This document shows, in pieces, positions 25,530 to 34,011 of a stretch of 47,236 nt of DNA. The notes beneath the pieces are model-generated. The model was not told the origin of the DNA. It worked only from the letters and a program-made list of their open reading frames with translations, and ran no database searches. Within the stretch, counting starts at the first letter, position 1. Each line of letters opens with the position of its first letter. The DNA lies in contig RQOP01000089.1 in NCBI GenBank assembly GCA_008373095.1, positions 1 to 47,236 of the forward strand. Direction: 5' to 3'. Both the position numbers and the translations under genes were made by a program. This stretch comes from SAR202 cluster bacterium. GTDB taxonomy: Bacteria; Chloroflexota; Dehalococcoidia; Lucifugimonadales; UBA826.

Positions 25530-26198
25530 TCACCCAATATAGGATGAAATTTCATTTAGAGAAAATTTTTGAATATCTGGTACCTGGGCTTTTTGTTCTG
25601 CATAGCCAACAACAAGAAGTAAGAAGGGGCGCTCGTTTTTTGGGCGTTTGAATATTTTGTTTAAAAAGCCCATCGGGCTTGGAGTATGTGTGAGAGTAGC
25701 AAGACCAGCATTGTGAAGAGCTGTGATAAGGATGCCGGTAGCGATGCCTACCGATTCCGTAGCGTAGTAGTGCTTTACTTGAGTTCCATCTTGTAATAGT
25801 CCGTAGTTTTTAACGAAAATCCCGATTAAATAGGGGGCGGTTTCTAGAAATGGTTTATTAGCGTCTGTTCCCAGCGGTTTGAGGGCTTTCAACCACTCTG
25901 CTGATGCCTTTGTTCTATAGAATTCCTGCTCCTCTTTTTCTGCTTCTTCACGGATCAGTTTTCGCGCCTCTCCATAACCAGAAATAGCGAAATGCCATGG
26001 TTGCATATTGGCACCACTGGGAGCTGTTCCGGCGGTTAAAATGCAATTATCAATGATGGATCTTGATACATCCTCATTCGCAAAATCCCTCACAGTTCTA
26101 CGCTGCTTCATATTTGCATAGAAATTCGCGGATCTCGATTCCATCTCCTCATTGGTAAAATGCTTGATATTCTCCAATGGAACTAATTTCATATCCAC
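25530..26198 (-). CDS. Iodotyrosine deiodinase-like flavoprotein (nitroreductase superfamily)
   Basis: This 222-residue FMN protein has the nitroreductase opening KQRRTVRDF (Arg33, Arg34, Arg37) and AGTAPSGANMQPWHF, plus LATLTHTPSPMGFL near the end. It carries the substrate-zwitterion triad of iodotyrosine deiodinase: Glu90, then Tyr94 four residues on, then Lys115 another 21 on, the same spacing as Glu153/Tyr157/Lys178 in the mouse enzyme. That points to reductive dehalogenation of halotyrosines rather than general nitroreduction. The start is a GTG at 26196-26198 with GGAGG five bases ahead; an ATG two codons later is possible. It is divergent from the enolase-superfamily gene at 26315. Confidence 0.88.
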   Translation of the reverse strand: MDMKLVPLENIKHFTNEEMESRSANFYANMKQRRTVRDFANEDVSRSIIDNCILTAGTAPSGANMQPWHFAISGYGEARKLIREEAEKEEQEFYRTKASAEWLKALKPLGTDANKPFLETAPYLIGIFVKNYGLLQDGTQVKHYYATESVGIATGILITALHNAGLATLTHTPSPMGFLNKIFKRPKNERPFLLLVVGYAEQKAQVPDIQKFSLNEISSYIG

Positions 26199-26314
26199 GA
26201 TAACCTCCGCAAATTCAGATTTTGTAAATATCTTGTTCTCTGTACGATTATCTACCGTGCTGATATTATCCTAGTCGAATTATCTATATAGAATCCATAC
26301 CGAAAGGGCGCATT

Positions 26315-27415
26315 ATGAAAATAACGAATGTTAAGGTTGAGATGTTTAACTGGACTACAGAGTCTTGGAAGACTGGGGTAGGAACCTCCTTCGGTAACAC
26401 AAGGCAGCTTGGAGTAGTCACAGTAGAGACGGATGAGGGAATAAGCGGTAATGCTTTTTTAGGATCCTCTCGTGTTGGTGCTGATCATTTGGCCCCGGGA
26501 TTGATTGAATTTATTAAACCCATAGTCATGGGCAGAAATCCGCAGGACATCGGTGCTATTTGGTGGGATATGTGGAAGCAAAACAGGTCTGTGTCTACAT
26601 ATGTAATAGGAGCAATAGATATTTGTTTGTGGGACATAAATGGGAAAATTGCCCAGCAACCTATTCATCGCCTTTTGGGTACATGCAAAGATTCTGTTCC
26701 TGTATATTCGAGTACCGCGTTCCACGAAACAAAAGAAGAATATGCTGAAGAAGCAATAAAATTCAAAGAGATGGGTTGGACGGCTCACAAGATCCATCCT
26801 CACGGCGATCCTGCATACGACATAAAAATATCCCAGGCGGTCCGAGAAGCGGTGGGAGATGACATGAAGCTCATGTTGGATTCGATGTGGGCCTATCAGT
26901 ATGAGGATGCGATGAGAGTTGGAAGGGCTATTGAGGAATTGGATTTCTATTGGTATGAAGATCCATTGGTAGAGGAAGATATATATAACTATGTGAAATT
27001 ACATGACAAATTAGATATACCAATAATGTCTACCGAGTATGCGCCAGGTCGGTATTACGGCATGACTCAATGGATAACGCAATATGCCACAGACATACTT
27101 CGAGGTGATGTGGCGGTGACGGGGGGAATAACCCCAATGATACGGCTAGCCCATCTTGCAGAAGGTTTCAATATGAAATGTGAAATCCATCATGGCGGTA
27201 ATTCCTTAAACAACGTGGCAAATTTGCACATAACTATGGCTGTTCCGAACTGTGAATTTTTCGAATTTTTCCCTTGTACTGGTGCGAATATGTACGGGCT
27301 CGTCGAAGATATTCAATTCGATGGTGGAGTCGTTTATGCCCCCACGAAGCCAGGGTTAGGGTACGACATTGATTGGGGTATGTTGAAAAACGAATACACC
27401 GGTACAGCTGAATAA
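26315..27415 (+). CDS. Enolase-superfamily (mandelate racemase group) sugar-acid dehydratase or racemase
   Basis: This 366-residue enzyme has the capping domain and TIM barrel of the mandelate racemase subgroup. Metal ligands are Asp189 (LMLDSMW), Glu215 (YEDPL) and Glu241 (STEYAP). The base dyad Asp265/His292 has the canonical 27-residue spacing. The other base motif reads Lys159-Ile-His161 instead of the usual KxK. It most likely dehydrates an acid sugar to a 2-keto-3-deoxy acid, but racemisation is possible. The ATG has a GAAAGGG ribosome region. Confidence 0.9.
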   Translation: MKITNVKVEMFNWTTESWKTGVGTSFGNTRQLGVVTVETDEGISGNAFLGSSRVGADHLAPGLIEFIKPIVMGRNPQDIGAIWWDMWKQNRSVSTYVIGAIDICLWDINGKIAQQPIHRLLGTCKDSVPVYSSTAFHETKEEYAEEAIKFKEMGWTAHKIHPHGDPAYDIKISQAVREAVGDDMKLMLDSMWAYQYEDAMRVGRAIEELDFYWYEDPLVEEDIYNYVKLHDKLDIPIMSTEYAPGRYYGMTQWITQYATDILRGDVAVTGGITPMIRLAHLAEGFNMKCEIHHGGNSLNNVANLHITMAVPNCEFFEFFPCTGANMYGLVEDIQFDGGVVYAPTKPGLGYDIDWGMLKNEYTGTAE

Positions 27416-27445
27416 TAAATTCACCTATCAAGTTGAACATCAGAG

Positions 27446-27458
27446 AGATTATTAATCT
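27446..27458. promoter_or_regulatory. Short palindrome ahead of an MFS gene
   Basis: AGATTA, one T, TAATCT forms a 13-base perfect palindrome 30 bases before the MFS start at 27489 and after the enolase-superfamily stop. It could be an operator for a dimeric regulator. There is no T tract, so a terminator is less likely. The 73-base gap holds nothing else I recognise. Confidence 0.3.
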
Positions 27459-27488
27459 ACCAAATTTGTTGGCCATATTTTCGCGGAT

Positions 27489-28739
27489 ATGAAATTACCA
27501 ACAATACACACTTTGGACTCCCTGCGTGCCTATCCTGATTATAGGTATTTGTGGACGGCAAATTTTTGCGCCAATACTGCTCAGTGGCTGCAGTTACTGA
27601 CCTTGGGTTGGTTGGTCAAAGAACTTACTCAAGACGGCTCTAATTCGGCGCTTCTAGTGGTTGGAGTGGGCGGAGCTGCTGCTTTGCCAGGAATAATTAT
27701 AGGACCTTGGGGGGGAGTTTTAGGAGATCGTCTAGATCGAAAGAAACTTGTCATATCACTTGAGATATTTATGGTTTTATTGGCGTTTTCCTTTGCTTTG
27801 CTAGTTAGGACTGAATTTGTCTTGGTTTGGCACGTTTATGTGTTTGCTTTGATGGCTGGTTCTTGCGAGGCTCTAAAGATGCCAGTTAGGCAAGCCCTTA
27901 TTGCTAACACGGTACCTGCTCATGCTCTCAGTAATGCTTACGCGACCAGCGTACTGACCATTCCTGGAACCCGCATGATAGGTCCATTTATTGGCGGAAT
28001 TATAGTTGCTAAAGTCGGATTTTTCTGGAATTTCACAATAGAGGCGGCTTTATATTTGGGAGTCATTATCGCCTTGATTCCCATGTCTACTCCGTACTTT
28101 ATACGCCGTGAATTCGCCACTAAATTTGGCATCTCTCAAATGCTTGCCGATATGGCTGATGGGTTTAAGTATCTTTGGAATGAACAGCGTCCTTTGTCCT
28201 TGATATATATTTTGTCAGCAGCACCTAATGTCGTTTTGCATCCGGTTATATTTTTGCTGCCCTTGTTCACTACTGACGTCCTTAATAAGGATGTAGATTA
28301 CGGGGGATATATGATGGCCGTTAATGGCGCCGGAGGCTTACTGATGGTTTTTGTTTTTTCTGCGTTTGGATTTCCCAAATGGCGAGGTATGATATGTATT
28401 CTTTCTGCGCTTAGTGGAGCCTTGATGACACTGTTATTAAGTCAATCTGTTTGGATAACTTCGGCCTTTGTAGTTCTGGCAATTTTTGGTGCAACTCAAA
28501 CGGCATTTCGAACAACAAATGGTGTATTAACACAGACTTTGGCAGAAGATCACTATAGAGTTAGAGCGATGAGCGCCTATCGGATAGGAATGGGGATGGT
28601 AGTTTTTTTTAGTTTATTTGTAGGGTGGTTGGCTGGTATTATTTCTGTTCGGCCTACCTTGGTTTTGATGGGTGCAATTGGTATTTTGATTTCAATAGGG
28701 TTTTGGATATTTTCTCCTTCAGTTCGAAATCAGGAATGA
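27489..28739 (+). CDS. MFS transporter, EntS/MFS_3-like
   Basis: This 416-residue twelve-helix protein opens YPDYRYLWTANFCANTAQWL, the MFS_3/EntS exporter start, and has the loop GVLGDRLDRKKL after TM2. It is the same type as the gene at 15374, but the two are not close in sequence. Efflux of a small molecule is the family role. The ATG at 27489 follows a GCGGAT stretch without a classic ribosome site. It probably shares a transcript with the enolase-superfamily gene 73 bases upstream. Confidence 0.87.
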   Translation: MKLPTIHTLDSLRAYPDYRYLWTANFCANTAQWLQLLTLGWLVKELTQDGSNSALLVVGVGGAAALPGIIIGPWGGVLGDRLDRKKLVISLEIFMVLLAFSFALLVRTEFVLVWHVYVFALMAGSCEALKMPVRQALIANTVPAHALSNAYATSVLTIPGTRMIGPFIGGIIVAKVGFFWNFTIEAALYLGVIIALIPMSTPYFIRREFATKFGISQMLADMADGFKYLWNEQRPLSLIYILSAAPNVVLHPVIFLLPLFTTDVLNKDVDYGGYMMAVNGAGGLLMVFVFSAFGFPKWRGMICILSALSGALMTLLLSQSVWITSAFVVLAIFGATQTAFRTTNGVLTQTLAEDHYRVRAMSAYRIGMGMVVFFSLFVGWLAGIISVRPTLVLMGAIGILISIGFWIFSPSVRNQE

Positions 28740-28767
28740 AGGTTGGCGTAATATATCGGCCTCAGGC

Positions 28768-28790
28768 AGTTTTAACTGAATAGTTAAACT
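28768..28790. terminator. Weak hairpin between two MFS genes
   Basis: AGTTTTAACT (28768-28777) pairs with AGTTAAACT (28782-28790), nine pairs with one bulged T around a four-base loop, about 30 bases after the MFS stop. It is AT-rich and followed by only a short TT, so it may be a weak terminator or an operator. The rest of this 169-base gap shows no gene. Confidence 0.35.
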
Positions 28791-28908
28791 TTACCAAGCA
28801 GTATTTGTGAGGTAATATTTGGGAATCCTAATTCCTGTATTTTACTAACTTATTTCATTTGCCAAATCTATATCTTTAAAATATTTTGTAGTTTAAAACC
28901 TTCATACC

Positions 28909-30231
28909 TTGTTTCAAATTGCCAGAAATAAATTAGCCGATAAACGAAAGAACACTTTCTATGGTTGGTATTTGGTTCCAGTTTTTGGAGCCGTAATGTT
29001 AGTTGCCACTACCCCTCTTTTTCATGCTATGGGCATATGGGCAGTTGCGATGGAAAGGGCTTTTGGGTGGAACAGAACCCAATTATCTCTGGCTCTTTCT
29101 TTCACCAGAGTAGAAGGCGGTATTTTGGGTCCCATAGAGGGTTATCTTGTAGATAGATTCGGTACTAAACGTATGGTTTTAATAGGGATGATTATTATGG
29201 GTTTTGGATGGCTAGTGTTCAGCCAAATAAATCATCTTTTGATCTTTTATTTTTCATATTTGGTTATTGCGTTAGGGCAAGGTTTGGGTAGTTGGCTCGC
29301 TTTGAACACCATGATGAATAACTGGTTTGTACGTAGGCGCTCTTTTGCTATGGGTTTGTCAAATGCACTAGCGAGGTTTGGCTCCCTATTTTTTGTCCCA
29401 TTGCTGGCTTGGCTCGTAGATCCGGACTTTTTGGATAGGCCAGGATGGAGCTTGACTGCATTTGTCCTTGGTATAGTCACTATCCTTTTGGCATTTCCGT
29501 TGACGAGTCTTCTTCGAAATAAGCCAGAAGACTACGGATTGTTGCCTGATGGAGACACTGAAGAAGATGTTAAAAGGAGAAATGAGGAAGCTCTAAGTGG
29601 CGGTATTCAAATAGAGCGTGAATATGATTTTACAGTGTCTCAAGCTTTAAGAGCTCCAGCATTTTGGTTTATAAGTTTAGGTCATGGATTTACGTCAATG
29701 GTATTGCTTGCATTCATGTTGCATCTTGCCCCGATGATGACTGATCTAGGATATAGCCTACAGACAGCCGCCTTTGTAGTTTCTGCATATACAGCGGTTT
29801 CTATGGTATTTCAGATGATTGGAGGTTATGTTGGAGACAGAATGCCAAAAAATGTGGCATTAATGATGTTTACTTTATGTCAGGCCCTGGGGGTTTTTGT
29901 TCTGACATTTGGTCCTCCCAACCTTATTTCTGCATATGGCTTCGCGTTGCTGTTTGGAATAGGTTTTGGGGGCCGTAATCCTATATCTTCCTCCATTAGG
30001 GGAGATTATTTCGGAAGAAAAAATTATGGAAAAATCATGGGAATATCTCAGGTGCCAATGAACGTTTTATTGCTCATAGGACCGATATTTGCCGGATTAA
30101 TGCGTGATACAACAGGCACTTATCAAACGGCCTTCGCAGTGCTAGGTGTTTTGGCTGCTGTCGGAGGATTTTGTTTTCTTTTTGCAAAGAAGCCGATTCA
30201 TCCTGAAGTTTTAGCGACAAATCGTAGTTGA
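28909..30231 (+). CDS. MFS transporter
   Basis: This 440-residue protein has the monocarboxylate-type MFS opening (FYGWYLVPVFGAVMLVATT) and AFGWNRTQLSLALSF. The loop after TM2 is GYLVDRFGTKR, and GGYVGDRMPKN lies in the second half. Substrate unknown. The start is a TTG at 28909; no in-frame ATG lies near the expected N-terminus and no ribosome site is visible. It ends two bases before the convergent luciferase-like monooxygenase gene. Confidence 0.86.
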   Translation: MFQIARNKLADKRKNTFYGWYLVPVFGAVMLVATTPLFHAMGIWAVAMERAFGWNRTQLSLALSFTRVEGGILGPIEGYLVDRFGTKRMVLIGMIIMGFGWLVFSQINHLLIFYFSYLVIALGQGLGSWLALNTMMNNWFVRRRSFAMGLSNALARFGSLFFVPLLAWLVDPDFLDRPGWSLTAFVLGIVTILLAFPLTSLLRNKPEDYGLLPDGDTEEDVKRRNEEALSGGIQIEREYDFTVSQALRAPAFWFISLGHGFTSMVLLAFMLHLAPMMTDLGYSLQTAAFVVSAYTAVSMVFQMIGGYVGDRMPKNVALMMFTLCQALGVFVLTFGPPNLISAYGFALLFGIGFGGRNPISSSIRGDYFGRKNYGKIMGISQVPMNVLLLIGPIFAGLMRDTTGTYQTAFAVLGVLAAVGGFCFLFAKKPIHPEVLATNRS

Positions 30232-30233
30232 CG

Positions 30234-31298
30234 CTAGGCAGTAGCAACATTGGTCTCCAAGTCTGGGTGGACACCCATGGATTTGGCAACTAATGAATAC
30301 GAATTTTTTCTGTCTTCAAAGTAATAACAGTTCGATATAATTCCTATGTCGGGAGTTTGATACCGCTCCGATGACGCAAGAATTCCCTCTTTCACTTGGT
30401 TTGGATCACCTTCTATGTAGCTTTTGGTACTTTGCTCCATGTAGGCTTTAACTTGATCATCCATTGGCCATACTGAAGCCTCTTCCGGGGGTAATAAGCC
30501 CTTTGTAGCTATCCCCATAGTCGAGATGATTTTGTTAACACTTCTTGAAGACCCTACAAATTTTGCTTGTTCTTCACTGTCAGCACATATGACTTGCAGA
30601 CCCACATTAACCTTTGGTTCTGATAGATATTCAGAAGGTTTGAAGTTGTTCCTATACAAGTCCGCAATTTGGGGCCCGTATTCGGAGGTGTTTCCGAAAA
30701 AATCAGCGAAGCTGAATGGAAGTCCCATATCAGCCGCTAATCTTGCACTGTAATCACTAGATCCAAGTAACCAAACCGAAGGGTAAGTGTCCTTTCCAGA
30801 AGATTGAGCCTTGATTCCTGAAAGAGGATGATTGTCTTCTACACCATCATCTAAAAACTTTAGTAAATCTTTCACCATTTGAGGAAAATCACTGAACACG
30901 TCCATTGTTGGCCTGGGATATGTCAATGCAGCTGCAGTTCTTCTATCGCTTCCGGGAGCTCTGCCAATACCTAGGTCAATTCTATCTGGGTGAAAGGAAT
31001 CTAATACACTGAATTGTTCCGCCACTTTAAGGGCCGAATAGTGACTTAGCATAACCCCACCACTACCAACACGTATTTTTGAGGTTTTCGCTGCGATTTG
31101 ACCAATTAGGATCTCTGGACTGGTACCAGAAAAAGAATTTGAATTGTGATGTTCAGCCACCCAATACCTAGAATAACCTAGATTCTCAGTGTGCATTGCT
31201 AATTGAACAGATTCATTTAGCGCATCTGCAGGGGTACCACCTCTCCGAATCGGTGACTGGTCCACCACTGTGAGCTTTATGTCTTTTAATGATGCCAT
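30234..31298 (-). CDS. Luciferase-like flavin-dependent monooxygenase (LLM family)
   Basis: This 354-residue TIM-barrel flavoprotein has the LLM hallmarks of the YhbW-like group: VVDQSPIRRG near the start, RYWVAEHHN, RVGSGGVMLSHYSALKVAEQ and RIDLGIGRAPGS. It uses reduced FMN and oxygen to oxidise an unknown organic substrate. Length is normal. Such monooxygenases are expanded in marine SAR202 genomes, which fits the proposed source. It is divergent from the EamA transporter across 104 bases. Confidence 0.9.
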   Translation of the reverse strand: MASLKDIKLTVVDQSPIRRGGTPADALNESVQLAMHTENLGYSRYWVAEHHNSNSFSGTSPEILIGQIAAKTSKIRVGSGGVMLSHYSALKVAEQFSVLDSFHPDRIDLGIGRAPGSDRRTAAALTYPRPTMDVFSDFPQMVKDLLKFLDDGVEDNHPLSGIKAQSSGKDTYPSVWLLGSSDYSARLAADMGLPFSFADFFGNTSEYGPQIADLYRNNFKPSEYLSEPKVNVGLQVICADSEEQAKFVGSSRSVNKIISTMGIATKGLLPPEEASVWPMDDQVKAYMEQSTKSYIEGDPNQVKEGILASSERYQTPDIGIISNCYYFEDRKNSYSLVAKSMGVHPDLETNVATA

Positions 31299-31402
31299 AT
31301 CTATTCAATTAGCATAACAAAGTAAGGGCTTAACTGTCTGCATTAGGCTAGGTGAGGTAAAATCTTTCTTCATGTCATTCCTGAAATAGGTATATATAAA
31401 TT

Positions 31403-32350
31403 TTGACCAGTCCGGAACAAAAAATAGATACATCCGAAAAAAGAAAACCCGCGGGTCTTATCCCCACTGCTTTTCAAATATTCCTGTCATTACTTTGGGG
31501 CGGTAACCACGTCAGTATAAAAGCTTCCCTTGAATATGGATCTCCTTTACAAGTTGGATGGATGAGATTTGTTCTTGGGGGAATGGTGACTTTTGTTTAT
31601 ATGCTACTGAGAAGGGAATCTTTTCTTGTTGCTAAAAGTGAAGTTCGTCCACTTTTAATAATAGGAGCTCTTTTTACAGTCCAAATTATGTTTATGAATG
31701 TGGGTCAACACTTGACCACTGCTGGTCATGCCACGGCTCTTAATTCAACGTATCCTATATGGGCAGCGGTTATAGCCCATTTTTTGGTACCCACCGACAC
31801 TCTTACTAGATGGAAAGTGTTAGCAATTGTGTTGTCTTATATTGGAATTCTCACCATTGTTTTTGGAGATGCTGGTGTTGTCGTACCAGGGGTGTCCATA
31901 GAAGGTGACTTGATGAGTCTTTTGTCTGCCGTTTTGTTGGGATTACGATTGGTATTGATGTCTAATTTCGCCCAAAATATGTCTGAAGCAAAAATCATGT
32001 TTGGTCAGCTTGTTATAGGGATATTATTGTTTTGGGTTGGGAGCTTTATTTTTGAATCACCTCAGTATACGATCGAATTACGATTTTGGTTGGCACTTGC
32101 CTACCAAGGATTTGTGATAGCTGGGTTTGGTTTTCTTGCTAATGCATGGTTGGTAAAGAAATATTTGCCTTCAACAGTAACTTTCTATTCATTCATACAG
32201 CCGCCAGCGGGTGTTCTATTGGCTTGGTTGGTTCTTTCTGAAGATCCAGGACGAGGACTGTTAGGAGGTCTGGTATTTGTAGTTGCAGGCGCTATCACAT
32301 TTGGTTCGGAATCATTTATTAAAGCCAGAAGAAGGGAGACTTTAGGATAA
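31403..32350 (+). CDS. EamA/DMT-family transporter
   Basis: This 315-residue protein has about ten transmembrane helices in two EamA repeats; the first begins TAFQIFLSLLWGGNHVSIKA and the second follows SIEGDLMSLLSAVLLG. GLLGGLVFVVAGAITF closes the second. Family members export or import metabolites such as amino acids or sugar derivatives. The start is a TTG at 31403. Its TAA stop shares one base with the ATG of the enolase-superfamily gene, so the two are translationally coupled. Confidence 0.88.
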   Translation: MTSPEQKIDTSEKRKPAGLIPTAFQIFLSLLWGGNHVSIKASLEYGSPLQVGWMRFVLGGMVTFVYMLLRRESFLVAKSEVRPLLIIGALFTVQIMFMNVGQHLTTAGHATALNSTYPIWAAVIAHFLVPTDTLTRWKVLAIVLSYIGILTIVFGDAGVVVPGVSIEGDLMSLLSAVLLGLRLVLMSNFAQNMSEAKIMFGQLVIGILLFWVGSFIFESPQYTIELRFWLALAYQGFVIAGFGFLANAWLVKKYLPSTVTFYSFIQPPAGVLLAWLVLSEDPGRGLLGGLVFVVAGAITFGSESFIKARRRETLG

Positions 32351-33468
32351 TGAAGATAATTGATGTAACTAGTGAAGTTTTTGAGTGGGAAAGACCAGGT
32401 ATTTGGAATGGGGGACATTTTTATGGGCCAGGAAGGCTTCATAAAGTTACTGTAAAAACAGATGAAGGCATTGAAGGTTTTGGTTGGAATGGGGGGACTG
32501 CAGCGGAAAGACCACTGAATGTCTTTCCTCCCTTTGTTGAGTATTTCCGTGATCTATTGATAGGGAGAGATCCTACAGAGACGAGGCAGATAGCAGAAGA
32601 TTTGGGAGAAAAGCACATAAAAATATTGGGTCCTGGTGGAGTTAACACACAAGTTTTAGCCGCGATAAATATCGCTTGTTGGGATATAAAAGGTAAAGCA
32701 TTAGGGAAATCAGTTCATCAGTTGTTGGGGGGAGCCCAAGATAGGATTAGAACATATATTGCTGGTGGTTATTATGCCGAAGGAAAAGGATTAAAGGAAC
32801 TTCAGGATGAGGTTCTTTTCAATGTGAATGAAATGAATGCGGGGGCAGTGAAAATTAAAATTGGTGATCCGAATGAAGGGATCAGAGGTGATTTGCTCCG
32901 AGTTGAGGCTGCTAGAACTGCAGTGGGGGATGATGTCGTCTTGATGGTTGATGCCAATTGTGCATTAAATTTGGAGCAGTCACAAGAATTTGCGGAAGAA
33001 CTTGAAAAGTTTGGGGTATATTGGTTTGAAGAACCTATGCCAATACATCGATATAAAGAACATGGTGTTTTGAAAAAGGGTTCCAACGTAAAAATTGCTA
33101 CTGGAGAGAATGGATATCATCTGTCTCATTTTGAAACGCTTCTAAATTATGAAGGGGCAGATATTTTGAATGTTGATGTTGCAATTTGCCCAGGGTACGA
33201 CATTGCTAAAGACATAACTGATTTAGCAAAGGAAAAAGGGGTATCTATTGCGCCGCATGGTTGTCAGGAGCTTCAACTGCCTCTTGCTGCAGGGATATCT
33301 CATGGAGAATTTTTGGAATATTATCCAGTAGCTGTTGACCCACTAAGAGCAGAGATGTTCATGCCTCGGATGGTCCCTGATTCTGATGGGTATGTTACTG
33401 TCCCAGACAGACCGGGCATTGGATTTGAATTGAATATGGATTTACTAAACAGATATAAATTGGCATGA
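32350..33468 (+). CDS. Enolase-superfamily (mandelate racemase group) enzyme, KxK type
   Basis: This 372-residue enzyme has the canonical mandelate racemase set: Lys168-Ile-Lys170 (KIK), metal ligands Asp201 (MVDANC), Glu227 (FEEPM) and Glu253 (TGENGY), and the dyad Asp276/His303 at 27-residue spacing (VDVAIC, APHGCQ). It probably dehydrates an acid sugar or racemises a 2-hydroxy acid. It is coupled to EamA upstream by a one-base overlap and to the GNAT gene downstream by ATGA, so transporter, lyase/racemase and acetyltransferase are made together. Confidence 0.92.
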   Translation: MKIIDVTSEVFEWERPGIWNGGHFYGPGRLHKVTVKTDEGIEGFGWNGGTAAERPLNVFPPFVEYFRDLLIGRDPTETRQIAEDLGEKHIKILGPGGVNTQVLAAINIACWDIKGKALGKSVHQLLGGAQDRIRTYIAGGYYAEGKGLKELQDEVLFNVNEMNAGAVKIKIGDPNEGIRGDLLRVEAARTAVGDDVVLMVDANCALNLEQSQEFAEELEKFGVYWFEEPMPIHRYKEHGVLKKGSNVKIATGENGYHLSHFETLLNYEGADILNVDVAICPGYDIAKDITDLAKEKGVSIAPHGCQELQLPLAAGISHGEFLEYYPVAVDPLRAEMFMPRMVPDSDGYVTVPDRPGIGFELNMDLLNRYKLA

Positions 33469-34007
33469 AAAACTTTCCAATCACTGTGCATTATCTTGAA
33501 ATATTTGCAAAGGAAGACATAAATCCAAAATCAGTTGTTAGAAGTGATCTAAAAATATCTAAAGTGAAAGAACCAGATCCTGAATTTGCGAGATGGTTTT
33601 ATAGATCAGTTGGTAAGGAATGGTACTGGGTAGATCAGTATTACTGGAGTTTGGACGAATGGGAAAAATGGCTTTTAGGCTCATGTATATCTATGTGGAC
33701 AATGGAACTTTCAAATAATCTTGCCGGATTTTATATGCTCGGTGCTCAAAGCGATTCCAATGTTGAAGTTGCATATTTTGGATTGCTTCCAAGTTATGTT
33801 GGGAATGGATTTGGAAGTCATCTTTTGACGAACGCATTGAATGAGGGATTTTCTATGGAAGCTTCTAGAGTATGGTTACATACGTGCAGTTTAGATCATC
33901 CATATGCTTTGGCTAATTACAAAGCCCGTGGGATGAAGGTGTATAAAGTTGAGGACGATATACAGCTTATCCCAGATTCTTGGCCTACACCTGATACGTT
34001 GACTTAA
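33465..34007 (+). CDS. GNAT-family N-acetyltransferase
   Basis: This 180-residue protein has an acetyl-CoA loop YVGNGFGSHLL after the strand VEVAYFGLLPS, and the C-terminal TCSLDHPYALANYKARGMKVYKV stretch (split here by its helix) of GNAT enzymes. An N-terminal extension of about 60 residues precedes the core. The acceptor is unknown; operon position suggests a metabolite handled by the EamA transporter and the enolase-superfamily enzyme. Its ATG overlaps the upstream TGA by four bases. Confidence 0.82.
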   Translation: MKNFPITVHYLEIFAKEDINPKSVVRSDLKISKVKEPDPEFARWFYRSVGKEWYWVDQYYWSLDEWEKWLLGSCISMWTMELSNNLAGFYMLGAQSDSNVEVAYFGLLPSYVGNGFGSHLLTNALNEGFSMEASRVWLHTCSLDHPYALANYKARGMKVYKVEDDIQLIPDSWPTPDTLT

Positions 34008-34011
34008 TAAG

